64,000 bases of DNA, from assembly GCA_036426205.1 (NCBI GenBank), contig CM071570.1, positions 139,268,754-139,332,753 on the forward strand, given 5' to 3'. The position numbers were made by a program, and so were the translations under genes. The notes under the pieces were generated by a model. That model was not told the DNA's origin, did no database searches, and was given only the letters and a program-made list of their open reading frames with translations. This document shows, piece after piece, positions 20,698 through 31,815 of the stretch (the first letter of the stretch is position 1; the number at the start of each line of letters is the position of its first letter). Origin of the DNA: Ascaphus truei. Its lineage: Eukaryota > Chordata > Amphibia > Anura > Ascaphidae.

Positions 20698-21005
20698 TAT
20701 GATCCGAGTAGCCGATGGAAACATTATTTTAACATATACATATGCAGATAAAGTTATAGTCCAACAGCCATCCATGAAATATTTGAGATAATGTATTATG
20801 GAGCAAGCATTCCGATAAATGTAATATTCTGGATTATGTCAACCTGATCTTCTATGATGTATCACAAAGCTGTTTGCTCCAGCATTTGGCTTTGGGCATT
20901 TATGTAGCCAATGATTCAAGTGCTAGTAAAAAAGAGTGGTACTGTGCATGGCTGCAAGAGCACTATCCCATTGACTCCTGCAACAGTACAATGAAACGGC
21001 TCACT
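20698..21005. other. No recognisable feature
   Basis: Nothing recognised. Confidence 0.5.
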
Positions 21006-21008
21006 TAA

Positions 21009-21153
21009 GGCTTGTTCTACAGTAGGTGCGGGCGCGCGCCTGTGCGAACGTGCGTGCACGTGACGCACACTTTTTGTGTGTGTGGTCCGTGCTGCCGGGA
21101 GCAACAGGCTGGGAAGGTACTGTGTGAGTGTGTCACTGTGTGTGTCACTGGGT

Positions 21154-21232
<79 letters not shown>

Positions 21233-21334
21233 TGTGTATAGATTGTGTGAGTTAATAATTTATTAAATAATATTTTATAAATTAAAAAAAAGGCGTATGA
21301 ATAAAAATATTTTTTATTTGTGCAATGTTGATAA

Positions 21335-21370
<36 letters not shown>

Positions 21371-21531
21371 GGCGCAAAATCTTTCTTTTCCCTGTCTTCT
21401 CCCCGATCGCCCGGCTCCACGCTCACTGCCCGTGCGTGCGGCCCTATTATAGAAAGGCTGACTAACCACAGCCAATTATAAGTGCCGCACGCGCACACGG
21501 TGCAGCAAGCGCGCCCACTATATTACGGGCC
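21009..21531. mobile_element. Harbinger-like MITE with TAA duplication and internal (TG)n and (CA)n
   Basis: It begins ggcttgttctacagtagg and ends cccactatattacgggcc, imperfect inverted copies. TAA flanks are at 21006-21008 and 21532-21534. The ends are GC-rich with alternating cgcg. The interior carries a long (TG)n (about 21155-21235) and a (CA)n (21345-21373). No transposase. Confidence 0.75.
21155..21235. repeat. (TG)n microsatellite
   Basis: About 80 bp of nearly pure TG, inside the Harbinger-like element. Confidence 0.98.
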
Positions 21532-21534
21532 TAA

Positions 21535-23257
21535 GATTGCTGCCGCCCCTTAACCATGGAGGAGCTACATTTATATAACATTTTGTTTTTAAATCTTGCT
21601 TTACTTATGAAAACAGGACTTAAGGCAGATTACGTTTTTTGAAGCTGTTGCCCTTTTACTTTAAACCGAGGTTCGTTTGGATCTGTGAACATGATTAGTA
21701 GTGGTATGGAGTATCACAATTCCACCCTTCAGCTGTAGCTTTTGATGGACGAAACCTTTTAACACAAACAAGATTATTGTACCAGATGGAAATGTAGGGA
21801 TCGCACATTATATCTTCAAATATTTGCCACCCACATTCCACTTTCTAGTGCCGTTTCTGACTAAAGTTTTGTTTCTAATGAAAATAGCAGCCTGTGCTTA
21901 TAAATGTGCTGTGTGTAAGTTTCACTTTCCCTCCCTACACATTCCTGTGCTCATAGCTTTCCTGTGTAATCACAGTGATTACTTGCAGCCAAAGTTGACA
22001 GCACTTCCCTCAGTGCATTCTTAGACAAAAAGATTGCACAGGATTTCTTTTAATACTGTTAGAGGCATTACATTTAGCAATTGCAAATATGTGGGCAAAC
22101 TACTTTGCCAAAGCACATAGGCATATTGGCAAACAACATAAAGTACAAGAAAATAAAAAGATGCCCTGTTTTGTTTGATTATCTTGATTTAAAATACAGC
22201 GGTGTATGGGTATGTATAGCAAACACAGATATTGTTTGCGTTTCTTGTAATTTATTGATGTTACCGTTCTACATTTGTGTGTGGGGTTTGTAAAAGCCAA
22301 TATCATTCATTTCTGGTTTTCCAATTACTTTATTCAGAGCCAAAATGTTGAGAATGCTGAGAAAGCTGAGAATGCTCATGGACTAGTGATGTGGTGGGGA
22401 CAGTGAGAACCTGTTCGGGTTTTTGGATATCTGTGTCGCCTAAAGTTTGCTGTTTGTGCTTATCAAGCATGCAAAGGATCACAAAACTATCGACAAACTA
22501 TTAGTGACTATGGTGCTAATTTAATTTCCCCCGCGCAATCAGCGGCTTTGGCGCATATTAACTATAACCTCAATGTTGACACTTTTTTAACCGTTTTCAC
22601 TAACGACTAGGTGGATATAATTTGTTGCAGTCAGTTTGAGACCAAAGAAATGCATAGTCCCCATGTTTATATTGTAGCAAGTACTGGTTTGCAGTATCAA
22701 TATAAGGAAAGTTATTTGTGAGTATGCTACAAATTATCCATATTATCCAGATTATCCCTTTACTTTTCACAGGGACATGATGTGAAAGGGATTTTGTTCT
22801 GAACAACACATGACAAATACAAGAATGCTCTTGTTTTTTCCCTGAGTAACCAATAATCTGTGTCACATGATATTTTTTATAACCCATACTTTACAGGAAA
22901 GGAATGCAACCGCGAATGGCTTAAATTTGTCTCTAATTGTGTGACACATAACTTTTGTTTATTCTTCCAGGAGTTGGAGGGATCTGCCTATTTGGCATAG
23001 TCCATGTGATAACGTATCCCCCAGCCACGTGCTTGTACAGTATGTAATCTGGCACTTCTGCCTCATTCCTTATTGGGGTAAAGAACCTCTACATGCTGTA
23101 CCTGTTTTTAATCAACCACGAATTAAGTTGTTTTCAGAAGTAAATGTTAAGATGTCAGAAATTACCTTTTTTTTCACACATTTCTCAACAAACTATCAAT
23201 GGAGTGATACCGTCCTAGAGAAAATATGAAGGAAAACTATAAACGTACATACCCACT
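21535..23257. other. No recognisable feature
   Basis: About 1.7 kb of AT-rich sequence with only chance-length frames; one of the longest repeat-poor stretches in the window. Confidence 0.55.
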
Positions 23258-23261
23258 TTAA

Positions 23262-23729
23262 AGCTGCAGACCAAGCAATATCCTACATGTGGGTGTTTTA
23301 ATAAATCAGTTCTGTACTATCAGAAAATACTTGTAGCAATTTTTTTTTAAACTGATTGACATTTTTTTTATGTATTATAATGTAACAAGCATATTTTCTT
23401 TCTATAGCAACCAATTACAAAGTCACATCCCCTTTCTCTTCTGAAACAGGTTCTGGCATACCCCTTTTTGAGCCCTGCCCTCTCTCTAGCAGTGCACCAA
23501 TTGTATCTAATGACTGCTTGGTCACATGATCTTCCCCAAAGAACTTTGCATCTTTGGTCCTCTTCTGCTGCACTGACAGCCATTTAGTGAACACCCGTCA
23601 CAAATCTTTGCCGATCGGTCACAGGAGAACGGATTGATCGGCAACTTAGCTAATTACTTATCGTTGTGTGTATTATGTTGATGCAAACAATAAAGGGAAA
23701 AAATAAAAAATGCAGCTTGGACGGCTGCT
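23262..23729. mobile_element. TTAA-flanked MITE (piggyBac-like)
   Basis: TTAA sits at 23258-23261 and 23730-23733. The ends agctgcagaccaagc and gcttggacggctgct are inverted copies with one mismatch and one offset. TTAA duplication suggests piggyBac-type mobilisation. A related end occurs at 45706-46077. Confidence 0.65.
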
Positions 23730-23929
23730 TTAAATGCAGATGATGTACTTGTCCAAATGTTCTATGAGTGTCTGTATAAGCAAATCCATATACTGTCAAA
23801 GCTGTACCATTCCACAAAATGCATTTATGTCCTCATTTTCTAAATCACCCTCTAAAGCTATTAAAATAAATGGTGGCGCGACATGCTCAATGGCAAATGA
23901 GGTTTACTAAATGCAGTCCTTGATTTGTA

Positions 23930-24660
23930 TCTAGGGTTGCCAGCTGTCTTATCCAAAAATATTCGACACAATGGTGAAAGGTATGAAGTGCTTGAGAAAA
24001 GTCAGTGGGTGGGGTCTGTGGAGAGTGTGCCCTCATCATCATTATCACCATCTTATTTCCCTCCATCATCATCATCATCATCATAGTCCCCCCCTCATCA
24101 TCATTATCTCATTTCCCCACCATCATCATCATCTCATTTCCCACTCCCATCATCATCATCATCATCTCATTTCCCCCTGTCATCATCATCATAGTCCCCC
24201 CCTCATCATCATCATCTCATTTCCCACTCCCATCATCATCTCATCTCGCCCCCCATCATCATAATCATCTTATTCCCCCCCCCCCCGTCTCCCCCACCCC
24301 CACCCCCCCCTCCCCCCCCCCCAATTGTATTTTGTCCTTACCTTATCTCCTAGCAGGCCGCAGACAGCACCAGAACCTGTCTCTGGGCCGCCGGAGTGTG
24401 GGCTCCGCCCCTACTGTCCTCTGATTGGTCATCCTCTCCTCCACTCACACGAGCCCTCCTGGCTGATTCTGGCCACCATTCGCTGCCCGCCCTCTCAGTA
24501 CCAGCGGTTCCAGCCGCACTTGTGCTTGCCGCGGCTCTCACGCTTGCCACCGCCACCACAATGGTAATACTGGACACATATGTGTCCGGTATTACCTCCA
24601 ACTTTATACAGGACAGACAGCAGAATTACCGGCCTGTCCAGTTGTATTTAAATTAATTTA
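23930..24660. mobile_element. Unclassified element with (CAT)n tract and GC-rich 3' part
   Basis: It opens with tagggttgccagctgtctta and closes after ggtaatactggacacatatg, which folds back on itself (acacatatgtgt) and is followed by a second copy of the gtccggtattac motif. Between them are a catcatcat/ctcatttcccac repeat (24030-24275), a C-run (24275-24320) and a CpG-rich block. Termini and class are not resolved. Confidence 0.4.
24030..24275. repeat. (CAT)n-based minisatellite
   Basis: Blocks of catcatcat separated by ctcatttcccactccc or atagtcccccc spacers, repeated at least six times. Confidence 0.95.
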
Positions 24661-26205
24661 AAATCAGCTATTGAGGTTTCTATGCAGAAAAGATTGCGTC
24701 GCCAATTCAGATGACATTTGATCAATTGAATCCATGGCAGAGCCACGAAGCACGATGTAGGACAAAATGAAGCTAATCACAGGGACATTTTGTTCCATTA
24801 AAACAAAGTTGAGAGTGAGTATTACTGCCTGCCTGTCTTCTTGCAGAATTGGGAACGGGTAGACAATTTTGACAATCGCCTGCCATTCAGTGTCCTTATT
24901 GTAATCAACAAGTACATTTGTCAGACTTTAAAAACATGATTTCAAATGTACATCCTTATTGCCTGCCCCTTATACTTGGGACTGCACTTTTACAATAAAA
25001 AAGATCCACTCTTTATGGGATTTGCAGCACTCTGCCTTTCAGTACACATGGTAATCATGTTATTTAGCGTTACTGCATTAGGTAGTTAGTTACATGTTGC
25101 ATAGAGCTGTTCTGCACTAGCTCATATCCAAGTGCTAATGCTCAGACATGCCTTTTCTATTTACAGTGAGCTAGATCACAGGAACTCAGCATGAATTCAT
25201 TTTATTTAAAAGCACTATTTATGACTCATTGATAGGAGTCTACCCAATGAAAAAAGTAACATCAATCACACAGTTTTCTTGTAAACATCATGTATGTCAA
25301 GTATTTATCTTCCCTAGTTACCGCTTTGTATTGTTGTATATCTATTGTATATGTATATTTTTCACATATTATATTTTTTCATATATTGTGTTTATACTAT
25401 ACAGTATATACTGTGTCTCACTCTATTCATGGTTGGAATGCACATTTAGTTATTAATATTTTCTTTATTCAAGATCCAATATATTTGAATTTTAAAGATA
25501 GAGCATGAAGACGCGCTGACATACACGGTTGTTCTTTTCATGCCTTCCTTGCCAAAGGGCCTGCAGTGCTAAGAAAGCAATGTCATACAAGTCTCGCACT
25601 GAAAGGTTTAGTGGTTCTCAAACATTCCGTGGGCCACATTTCTGCTCAGCCGATAACTGATGCTTCTGATTATTTATGTCACGGCTTGTCTGGGTAATTG
25701 TAATAATGGGCCTGCAATGCATTGTGCTGACGAGGCAGGGAGAAACAGTTGCGTTAATTAAATTTGCATCTTGAACAGATAGTAAATGTTTGCGAACATG
25801 CCTGGAGAGATTACTGGTGGTGAAACTCAAAAACCTCTCTAACAAAAAGGGAATTTTCCCCATAAAACATGAAAAGCTGCGGGGGGGGGGGGGGGGGTTG
25901 AGGTGGGGAGGAAATAAAGGAATAGTACGTGTGTTCCTGTCCAAGGATTACATTTATGTGAAGGAGAAACCTCAAATAAATTAAGATTATTTGTAAAGAA
26001 ATTTAGAGACGTGCACTCGACCCCGTGATTTGTTTTTGGATTATGGGGAAAATGTGACTGTGTTTAAATAAATCATAATGTCATAATCTGGAACTGTTTT
26101 TTGCTTCTTGTGTACATACTGTATTCATGCCATGTGCAATCCATTTAGCAAAATAACTATGATGAAGATGATGATAATAATATCAATTTGGTGTGTCTGG
26201 TTCCA
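24661..26205. other. No recognisable feature; poly-G run at about 25881-25897
   Basis: AT-rich sequence without family signals apart from an uninterrupted run of about 17 G. Confidence 0.6.
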
Positions 26206-26209
26206 AGTC

Positions 26210-27200
26210 CGGTAAAGAGGGCGAGGTAAAACAGAGACAGGACAAGACTATTTTTAAAGATTATTCCATTAATTAGGGGTATAATATTGGAGACCTAGTG
26301 CATGAAGGATGTTCATTTCAAGTCACACATGACAAGTCATGTTATGTTGGAGAGGAAACAGTGGGCATGAAAGATGCTCTTTAAGGACAAGGGTAATAGT
26401 TAGGAGGGGTCTATTTATTTAGACAGATCATTTAAATCAAGTATGTTATAATATTTTGGGGACGGTGCATAAAGGATGCTGAGCATTCACTTTGTGGCTT
26501 TGAGCACTTTGGTTTTGATACAGCAAAAATACTTCTTTTGCAGCAAAGGAAAATATATGCTGGGCAGAAAAAGTCACCCAATCTTCTGAAAGAATTTATA
26601 TATGCCCAGTCAAAGAATTATATCATCTATTAGATAATTAGATCACCTAACAAAGTAATTGGGAGCCCAGCAGCAAAACTCATAATATCTAATGTCTTAA
26701 TATCCATCCTCAGATACAAGTATGTTATGTTGGAGAAGGAGTGCATGAAGGATGATGCTCTTTTCATGTCAGACAGGACAAGAGTATTAGGTCTAGAACA
26801 AGAGCAAAGACAAGAAGCCTCCAATGGTGTTTAGGCAGTTCTGGAGCTTTCCCCCTGAGTCTCCGATGTCTGCTCCTGTGATGCGACTGCTAGAACAGGT
26901 TCACTTGGGAGGCAGAAGGTCCCGGTGCAGAATTGGGGTTTTGTGTTGCGGAGCTGGAGAATGCGACTGGAGTCGCCGTTAGAGTCCAAGAAACCTCATA
27001 TGCGTTTCGCAAGTCTAGACTTACTTCGTCAGGGAGAAAGGACAGAACAAGAGTATTAGTTAGAATGAGGAGGAGACTATTCGGAACGACCATTCAAATG
27101 AAGTTTGTTATAGTATGTTGGAGACAGATTACATGGAGGTTACAGATCACTTTGTGGCCTTGAACACTGGCTCTTTCATGCAGCAAACATTTGTCTCTAG
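26210..27200. repeat. Degenerate long tandem repeat, about 3 units, with an inserted Penelope-like piece
   Basis: Phrases such as gacaggacaagagtatta, atgttggagaaggagtgcat, catgaaggatg and actttgtggc(c)ttgag recur in the same order around 26230-26320, 26330-26520, 26715-26800 and 27035-27175. Units differ in length and are diverged. Confidence 0.6.
26835..27033 (-). mobile_element. Penelope-like terminal fragment with hammerhead-like core
   Basis: On the minus strand ccctgacgaagtaagtctag (27034-27015) is followed by acttgcgaaacgcatatgag. This gives CTGACGA, a stem of about 6 bp (gtaagt/acttgc with one G-U) and GAAAC. One extra A after CTGACGA departs from the canonical hammerhead. The sequence interrupts the tandem repeat at 26210-27200. 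Confidence 0.5.
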
Positions 27201-27204
27201 ACCC

Positions 27205-27633
27205 CACTGCAGTGGCAGCAGTCACAAAGCACTGTTATCTACTGTATATACCATTTTTAACAGGGGGGGAGGAATAAAAGGAGTATATCAATATCCCCCA
27301 TTCCCCACCCCCTCCCACCTTTGTGTCACAGAAAAAACCGTTAGAACATACTACGTCAGTGGCTGGTAATGCTGTACAAGTGCTGCCTTATTTGGGCCAA
27401 CCCAAGAATGACCATGATCACCACCTCCACGCCACCTTCCCAGCCCTCCGCCTTTCCCAATTATATACTACTATACATATTATTTCACTAATATGTATAG
27501 TAGGTATGTGCGTGTTTTGACACTCCCTTTCCAACTCCACATGAGTATTATATTGGTACCAATCATCAACAAGAATTATGAATTTGGATTATGGTTAATC
27601 TTCCTCCTCCTGCTCATCATCACCATCATTATT
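27205..27633. other. No recognisable feature
   Basis: Nothing recognised. Confidence 0.5.
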
Positions 27634-27641
27634 GTCATTGG

Positions 27642-27797
27642 CAGTGTTCGACAAACCTATACATTTGCTCGCCCCGGGCGAGTGGATTTAACCCCCGGGC
27701 GAGTAAATATTGGCCCAAGCAGCACACGTTTGGTACTAGGTGGCGAGTAGATTTTTTTGTGTGGCGAGTAGATTTTTTGGTGATTTGTCAACCACTG
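27642..27797. mobile_element. hAT MITE (family C), 156 bp
   Basis: It starts cagtgttcgacaaac and ends gatttgtcaaccactg. It has an exact 8-bp duplication gtcattgg (27634-27641, 27798-27805). The interior has three copies of a gcgagtagattt/gcgagtggattt unit. Confidence 0.93.
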
Positions 27798-27805
27798 GTC
27801 ATTGG

Positions 27806-28020
27806 GACCTAATATAAGCTCATTCTCACTGGAATCAACCACTAACTGTAATGGTATTCATCAAACATGCTGTTCATTTTGATGAATACCAGCCTCCCAA
27901 CATTTGTTGGCAGTAGCCTCCTGCGATAAGCTCACATACAAGGTTGCCAGTGCTAAATACTGTTTCAGAGTACACACTGTAGGGTGGACAGCTTAAGTAA
28001 ACCACTGCCAGGCTGTATAA
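27806..28020. other. No recognisable feature
   Basis: Nothing recognised. Confidence 0.45.
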
Positions 28021-28158
28021 GGGGCTCCAGAGAGTTCTCTTTACCTCCCAGTTTATAAACAGCTGGGCCTGATGTAAACTTTTCTGTTATCATAAAAATT
28101 ATCTCCCTTTTGATTTTAAGTGAAAAACCAACACTATTAAGTATTTGAGTTTCATATT
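28021..28158 (+). pseudogene. Tx1/L1-type LINE, left piece before the CR1 insertion
   Basis: Just before the CR1 junction the plus frame reads KTNTIKYLSF, fitting the IKYLG segment that precedes the post-RT region of Tx1/L1 LINEs. The same element resumes in the same sense at 31809. The left boundary is not resolved. Confidence 0.5.
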
Positions 28159-28257
28159 ACATAGTTACATAGTAGATGAAGTTGAAAAAAGACGTACGTC
28201 CATCAAGTTCAACCTATGCTAAATTTAGACAACAGATACTTAATCCTATATCTATAC

Positions 28258-29036
28258 TTACTTATTGATCCAGAGGAAGGCAAACAAAAAACCCCAGTGA
28301 CATATCATCCAATGATATCTCATAAGGGGAAAAATTAATTCTTTCCTGACTCCAAGAATTGGCAATCGGATTAATCCCTGGATCAACATCCTTCCCATGT
28401 ATACTTCTTTGGTATATCCCTGTATACCTTTCCCATCTAAAAAGATGTCCAACCTTTTTTTGAACAAATCTATTGTATCTGCCATCACAGTCTCCATGGG
28501 TAATGAATTCCACATTTTAACTGCCCTTACTGTAAAGAACCCTTTCCTTTGTTGCTGGTGAAATCTCCTTTCCTCCAACTTTAAGGGATGGCCTCGAGTC
28601 TTTTGTACTGCCCGTGGGATGAACAGTACTTTTGAAAGCTCCTTGTACTGTCCCCGAATATATTTGTATATAGTTATCATATCCCCTCTTAGACGCCTCT
28701 TTTCTAATGTAAATTAATCTGATTTAGCTAGCCTCTCCTCATAAATTAGATTGTCCATCCCCTTTATTAATTTGGTGGCTCTTCACTGCACTCTCTCTAG
28801 TTCCATAATGTCTTTTCTTAGGATTGGTGCCCAAAATTGTACTCATATTCAAGGTGTGGTTTTACTAATGCTTTGTAAAGGGGCATAATTATGTTTACTT
28901 CCCTTCCATCCATTGCCCATTTGATGCAAGATAAGATCTTGTTTGCCTTTGCAGCTACTGAATGACTTTGGGCACTATTGCTAAGCCTGCTGTCTACAAG
29001 CACTCCTAAATCCTTCTCCATCAAGGATTCCCCCAA
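28258..29036 (-). pseudogene. CR1 ORF2 C-terminal domain
   Basis: Two frames (29036-28818 and 28680-28258) carry EKDLGVLVDSRLSNSAQSH, LYKALVKPHLEYEYNF and ITIYKYIRGQYKELSKVLFI, the same order as in the sense copy at 19306-19887. Breaks lie near 28850 and 28710, including a stop. Confidence 0.88.
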
Positions 29037-29048
29037 TATATCTTCATT

Positions 29049-29669
29049 TCATTTGTAAGTCGCCTTTTTATTCTTGCATCCCAAATGCATAACCTTACAT
29101 TTATCTGTATTAAACCTTATCTGCCATTTACCTGCCCACGTTTCCAGTCTCTCCAAGTCCTTCTGAAGAGAAATTACATCCTGCTCTGATTCTATTACCT
29201 TACACAATTTAGTATCATCAGCAAAGATGGAGACTTTGCTCTCGATCCCAACCTCAAGGTCATTAATAAACAAGTTAAAAAGCAGGGGTCCCAGTACCGA
29301 TCCCTGAGGTACTCCACTCACGACTTTAGCCCAATCTGAAAAAGTTCCATTTATGACAACCCTCTGTTGTCTGTCCTTTAACCAGTTTTCAATCCAGGTG
29401 CATATATTATTACTGAGTCCAATTTTCTTTATTTTGTACACCAACCTCTTGTGTGAAACCGTATCAAAAGCCTTTGCAAAATCTAAGTAGACCACATCAA
29501 CTGCATTACCCTGGTCTAAATTCCTACTTACCTCCTCAAAGAAACAAATAAGGTTAGTTTGGCATGATCTATCCTTCATAAATCCATTCTGACTATTACA
29601 AATAATTTTGTTTTCCATTAGGTATTCCCGAATATTATCCCGTATTAAACCTTCAAGTAGTTTCCCCAC
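29049..29669 (-). pseudogene. CR1 reverse transcriptase palm
   Basis: The 206-residue frame has RT blocks in order: YLDFAKAFDTVSHKRLVYKI (61-80, first catalytic Asp), SGVPQGSVLGPLLFNLFIND (118-137) and FADD (149-152, catalytic pair). It copies CR1 RNA at the target nick. All catalytic acidic residues are kept in this segment even though neighbouring frames are broken. It joins the upstream frame (30584-29754) through a frameshift at about 29670-29750. Confidence 0.92.
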
Positions 29670-29753
29670 TATTCAAATCAGGTTTACAGGTCTGTAATTT
29701 CCCGGTTGTGACCTAGCTCCCTTTTTAAATATAGGCACCACATCTGCTTTACG

Positions 29754-30584
29754 TCAATCTTGTGGTACTGAGCCTGTGGAAATGGAGTCCTTGAATATTA
29801 AATATAATGGTTTGGCTATTACTGAGCTTAACTCCTTGAGAACTCTTGGATGTATGCTATTGGGGCCAGGTGCCTTATTTACTTTAAATTTTTCAAGTCG
29901 CTTATGAACTTCTTCCTCAGTTAACCAATTGTTCATTAATATGGAGGTTGTGGCTTCCTCCTGCGGCACTACTATTGAACTTGATTCTTCCCTGGTAAAC
30001 ACAGAGGCAAATAATTTGTTTAATACCTCTGCTTTTTCCTTATCTCCAATAATCTGCCTACCCATCTCACACTGAAAGGGTCTAATATTTTCTTTTCTCA
30101 TTTTTTTGTTATTAAGGTACTTAAAGAACTTTTTAGGGTTGACCTTACTTTCTCTTGCAATCCTTTTTTCATTATCCATTTTTGCTAATTTGATTACCGT
30201 TTTGCAATTTTTGTTACATTCCTTATAATTCTGATACGATGTCTCTGTCCCTTCTGATTTAAAGAATCTAAACGCCTTCCCCTTCTTGTCCATTTCCTCC
30301 CCTACCTGTTTATTTAGCCACATTGGTTTTGACTTATTTCTTTTATACTTATTACCCAAGGGAATACACTGATAAGTGTGCTTTTCTAACAATGTTTTAA
30401 AGACTGCCCATTTATCTTCTACATTTTTCCCTGCAAAAACATAATCCCAGTGTATTACTTGTAGATTAGACCTCAGTTTATTAAAATCTGCCTTTCTAAA
30501 GTTTAAGGTCTTTGTTGAACCCAAGTAATCTGTTTTTTGATCATTTATTTCAAATGAGACCATGTTACGATCACTGTTACCCAA
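29754..30584 (-). pseudogene. CR1 ORF2 linker and RT N-terminal region
   Basis: The 276-residue frame contains the CR1 linker and ends with TEEEVHKRLEKFKVNKAPGP, then HPRVLKELSSVIAKPLYLIF, the RT N-terminal blocks of CR1-clade elements. It is downstream in sense of the endonuclease frames and upstream of the palm. Confidence 0.9.
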
Positions 30585-30614
30585 ATGTTCCAGGACTTGA
30601 ATATTTGTTATAAC

Positions 30615-31419
30615 TTATACATTGTTTGATATGACCAAATCCAGAATTGTCTCTCTCCTGGTTGGTTCCTCAAAAATTTGGGTCATATAATCGTCTTTAA
30701 GCACCCCCAAAAACCTGTTTCCTTTTGTTGTAACGCTAATCTCATTGCCCCAGTCTATGTCTGGATAATTAAAATCCCCCATTATGCAAACATGACCCAG
30801 TTTTGATGCCTTCTCCATTTGCCAAAGTATTTTAGCTTCCTCAATCTCACAGATATTTGGTGGTTTATACTGTAGCATATTCCCACAAACATTTTCTTTA
30901 TACTTTTACCTCCACTGCTAATTTATATCACAAAGTCTCTACATTTTCATCATTCCCTTCATACACATCATCCCTTATAATAGGTTTTAGATCCAGTTTA
31001 ACATATAAACATACTCCACCTCCCCTTCTATTTGTTCGATCCTTCCGAAAAAGAGAATAACCCTCTAAATTAACTGTCCAGTCATGAGTTTCATCCCACC
31101 ATGTTTCAGTAATGCCTATGATATCATACGGCTCCCTTGCAGCTATTAATTCAAGCTCCCCCATTTTATCTGTCAGGCTTCTTGCATTAGCAAGCATGCA
31201 TTTAAGATTTTTTTCAGTCTGTACTATTATTTTATCTGCTCCTTCCTTTCTGCGCCCACTTGGTTTAGTCTTTAGAAGTTTTCTAGTATTATCTGTATTT
31301 ACTATGGGTGTCTCACTGCTTGTCAAACTCGCACTTGCCCCCATTCTACCTCCATACCACCTTGTATCCTCATCTATTCCATTTAGTTCATTATCTGTTT
31401 CATTCCCCTCCCCCTCCAT
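30615..31419 (-). pseudogene. CR1 ORF2 APE-type endonuclease
   Basis: Two frames make up the domain. Frame 31419-30928 has LANARSLTDKMGEL (active-site Asn), IIGITETWWDE (catalytic Glu, about residue 105) and RRGGGVCLYVK. Frame 30878-30615 has HVCIMGDFNYPDIDW (catalytic Asp/Asn) and FEEPTRRETILDLVISN. The enzyme nicks target DNA for target-primed reverse transcription. A frameshift separates the halves near 30900 and the final SDH-type motif is displaced. Confidence 0.9.
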
Positions 31420-31420
31420 C

Positions 31421-31815
31421 CTAGTTTAAAATCTCTTTCAACCTTTTTAGCATTCTTCCCCCTAGCACAGAAGATCCCTCTTCTTTGAGGTGCAATCCGT
31501 CCCTAGAATATAGATGGCACCTCTCTAAAAACCCAAACCCCTCCTTCCTGCACCACTTTCTTAGCCATGCATTAACCTCCCTGATCTCTGACTGTCTCCC
31601 TGCGGTAGCGCATGGCACTGGTAGTATTTCAGAAAATACTACCTTGGAGGTCCTTGCCTTAAGCTTTTGGCCTAGATCCCTGTAATCATTTTTTAGGACC
31701 CTCCATATTTCTCTAACTTTGTCATTGGTGCCAATGTGTACCAAGACCGCCGGGTCAATTCCAGCCTCCCCCCAACAATCTGTCTACCCGATCCGCAATG
31801 TGCCGAGTATATTCC
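31421..31815 (-). pseudogene. CR1 ORF1 esterase (SGNH) domain, N-truncated
   Basis: The frame 31744-31421 reads MVHIGTNDKVREIW, SEILPVP and finally SRDGLHLKEEG, matching the GxND and DxxH blocks of SGNH hydrolases encoded in ORF1 of some CR1 elements. Upstream, in another frame, HIADRVDRLLGGG extends the similarity to the insertion point. The block with the catalytic Ser is lost to 5' truncation. The stop lies directly before the ORF2 ATG (31419). Confidence 0.85.

Larger units (their letters stand above)
28159..31808 (-). mobile_element. CR1 LINE, nearly full-length, inserted in a Tx1/L1 element
   Basis: Reading the minus strand: esterase domain of ORF1 (31815-31421), ORF2 endonuclease (31419-30615), connecting region and reverse transcriptase (30584-28818), C-terminal domain (28680-28258), then a 3' UTR ending in repeats of gttacata. 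The 5-bp string atatt flanks it (28154-28158, 31809-31813). The 5' end is truncated within or near the esterase. Several frameshifts and stops break the frames, so it is not intact. Confidence 0.93.

Noticed and set aside
21145..21498. 117-codon frame with a poly-Thr/His tail
   Set aside because: It is read through the (TG)n and (CA)n microsatellites.
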